Source: Blastocladiella emersonii ATCC 22665
Lineage: Eukaryota; Blastocladiomycota; Blastocladiomycetes; Blastocladiales; Blastocladiaceae
Reading direction: 5' to 3'
Length of the DNA: 64,000 nucleotides
NCBI GenBank assembly: GCA_025594325.1
Contig: JANHCV010000002.1
Location: 1,116,001-1,180,000, forward strand
This document shows positions 63,274 to 64,000 of the stretch, piece after piece. The notes under the pieces are model-generated. The model was not told the DNA's origin. It made no database searches and worked only from the letters and a program-made list of their open reading frames with translations. Position 1 is the stretch's first letter. Every line of letters begins with the position of its first letter. The position numbers and the translations under genes are program-made.

Positions 63274-64000
63274 ATGGCTCCAGTTGCGACCCAGTCGCCG
63301 TCCGTGGGGCACGAGCCGCCACCACCCGCGTCGCCGCCGTCCGTCCGAGAGACGCCGAACCCGATACCGCTGCCCGATGATCTCGCCCAGGCCGTGCTGG
63401 TACGGCGAGCGCGGTCCGCGATGAATGCGTCGCGTGCTGATCGTTCAGCAATGGCTGTAGCGGCTTGCAAAGCCCAGCATCTACCTCGAGCCGCTCGCCG
63501 ACCGGCTGGTCGCGCACAAGCACTTTGCCGAGTCGGTGATCGAGTTCTCCAAGGACGTGTACGTAGGTCGGCGTCGCACGCGAGCCCTGCTGGTACTGAT
63601 TGCGCTGCACATCGTAGCGCGCAAGTGTACGAGTCGTTCGGCAAGGCGCTGCTCAAGGTCGTGGCCAAGTACCAGGTCGACAACCCTGACGGTGTCGGGT
63701 ACGCCCTACGAGTGCCGCTCCGCAGACTGAAACTCATCTCCACTCGCACTAGTGTGTTCGCCGCGCCATGGGCCTCGTTCCGCCACCAGCAGGAGCTCGT
63801 CGCGACACACGCCGCGTCCATGACACCGAGCCTCACCGCCAAGGCCGAGAAGCTCAAGGAGTCGCTCAACAAGGACGGCTGGAAGAGCCTGCGCGGCCAC
63901 CAGAAGCGCGCCGTCAAGTCCGCGCGCGCCCTCGAGGACGCACAGGCAAAGTACACGGCCGCGTCCAACGACCCGAAGAAGCCCAACGAGAAGAAGCTCG
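63274..64000 (+). CDS. F-BAR-like domain protein, 3'-truncated by window edge
   Basis: N-terminal part of a membrane-curving protein. Exons in my model: 63274-63399, 63461-63558, 63618-63698 and 63753 onward, all in frame. After a Pro-rich leader (MAPVATQSPSVGHEPP) the sequence becomes helical and charged: YLEPLADRLVAHKHFAESV, IEFSKDVAQVYESFGKALLK, then WASFRHQQELVATHAASM and HQKRAVKSARALEDAQAKY, the pattern of F-BAR coiled helices. Which subfamily (Cdc15/Imp2, Bzz1, RhoGAP-linked) cannot be told because the C-terminus is outside. F-BAR versus another BAR type is not certain. Confidence 0.6.
   Translation, partial: MAPVATQSPSVGHEPPPPASPPSVRETPNPIPLPDDLAQAVLVRRARSAMNASRADRSAMAVAACKAQHLPRAARRPAGRAQALCRVGDRVLQGRVRRSASHASPAGTDCAAHRSAQVYESFGKALLKVVAKYQVDNPDGVGYALRVPLRRLKLISTRTSVFAAPWASFRHQQELVATHAASMTPSLTAKAEKLKESLNKDGWKSLRGHQKRAVKSARALEDAQAKYTAASNDPKKPNEKKL

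Noticed and set aside
1-64000. CRISPR arrays, insertion sequences or retroelements
   Set aside because: No regularly spaced direct repeats, transposase, reverse transcriptase or integrase motifs were seen. The repeats present are gene-derived duplications.

Overview
This window is a 64 kb piece of a GC-rich eukaryotic nuclear genome with compact genes, short introns (mostly about 60-100 nt) and strong G/C bias at third codon positions. The gene content (SNF1, SPT7 of SAGA, BRE1, VMA4, NOP15, EMC10, PTR2, a cytochrome b5-fused sphingolipid-type desaturase, CorA-type transporters) points to a fungus. The high GC, few introns and lineage-specific 7TM and F-box families would fit an early-diverging zoosporic fungus such as Blastocladiomycota, but a GC-rich basidiomycete yeast cannot be excluded from sequence alone. 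There is no prokaryotic, viral or CRISPR signal.

Layout. 0-4.1 kb: 3' part of SNF1 kinase, then TCF25/RQC1. 5-12.7 kb: divergent pair of an unknown secreted acidic-repeat protein and a large secreted subtilase. 12.7-19.3 kb, minus strand: a 7TM protein, SPT7 (five exons) and a PAQR receptor. 20-24.4 kb: a 3'-fragment copy of the acidic-repeat gene, a hypothetical gene and BRE1. 25-27.6 kb: a second 7TM paralogue and VMA4. 28.2-34.7 kb: a tandem array of three F-box-like genes, one intact, one without a start codon, one clearly dead. 35-37.5 kb: PTR2 peptide transporter. 39.4-43.7 kb: desaturase with a 6-nt micro-exon, and an unknown Cys-rich protein. 44-50.1 kb: NOP15, DR1 (NC2beta), EMC10, eIF4E and TMEM33. 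51.1-54.1 kb: a disordered hypothetical, then a rearranged block with an F-box gene tail joined to an inverted 3' half of PTR2. 54.6-64 kb: PMS2, a double-UBA protein, two divergent CorA paralogues and the start of an F-BAR protein.

Most genes are unrelated housekeeping functions: chromatin and transcription (SPT7, BRE1, DR1), translation and ribosome quality or biogenesis (eIF4E, TCF25, NOP15), ER membrane (EMC10, TMEM33), V-ATPase, mismatch repair and transport. The unusual features are structural. Several 5'-truncated gene fragments are present. A near-identical inverted repeat of about 1.2 kb with diverged shoulders lies 16.5 kb from its partner. Many repeated motifs sit between genes. 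Splicing is idiosyncratic: 39 of the 42 donors I modelled carry C at intron position +4, most often as GTACG, and 34 of 42 acceptors are TAG.

All exon structures here were inferred by eye from reading-frame continuity and family motifs. No homology search, transcript data or folding program was available.
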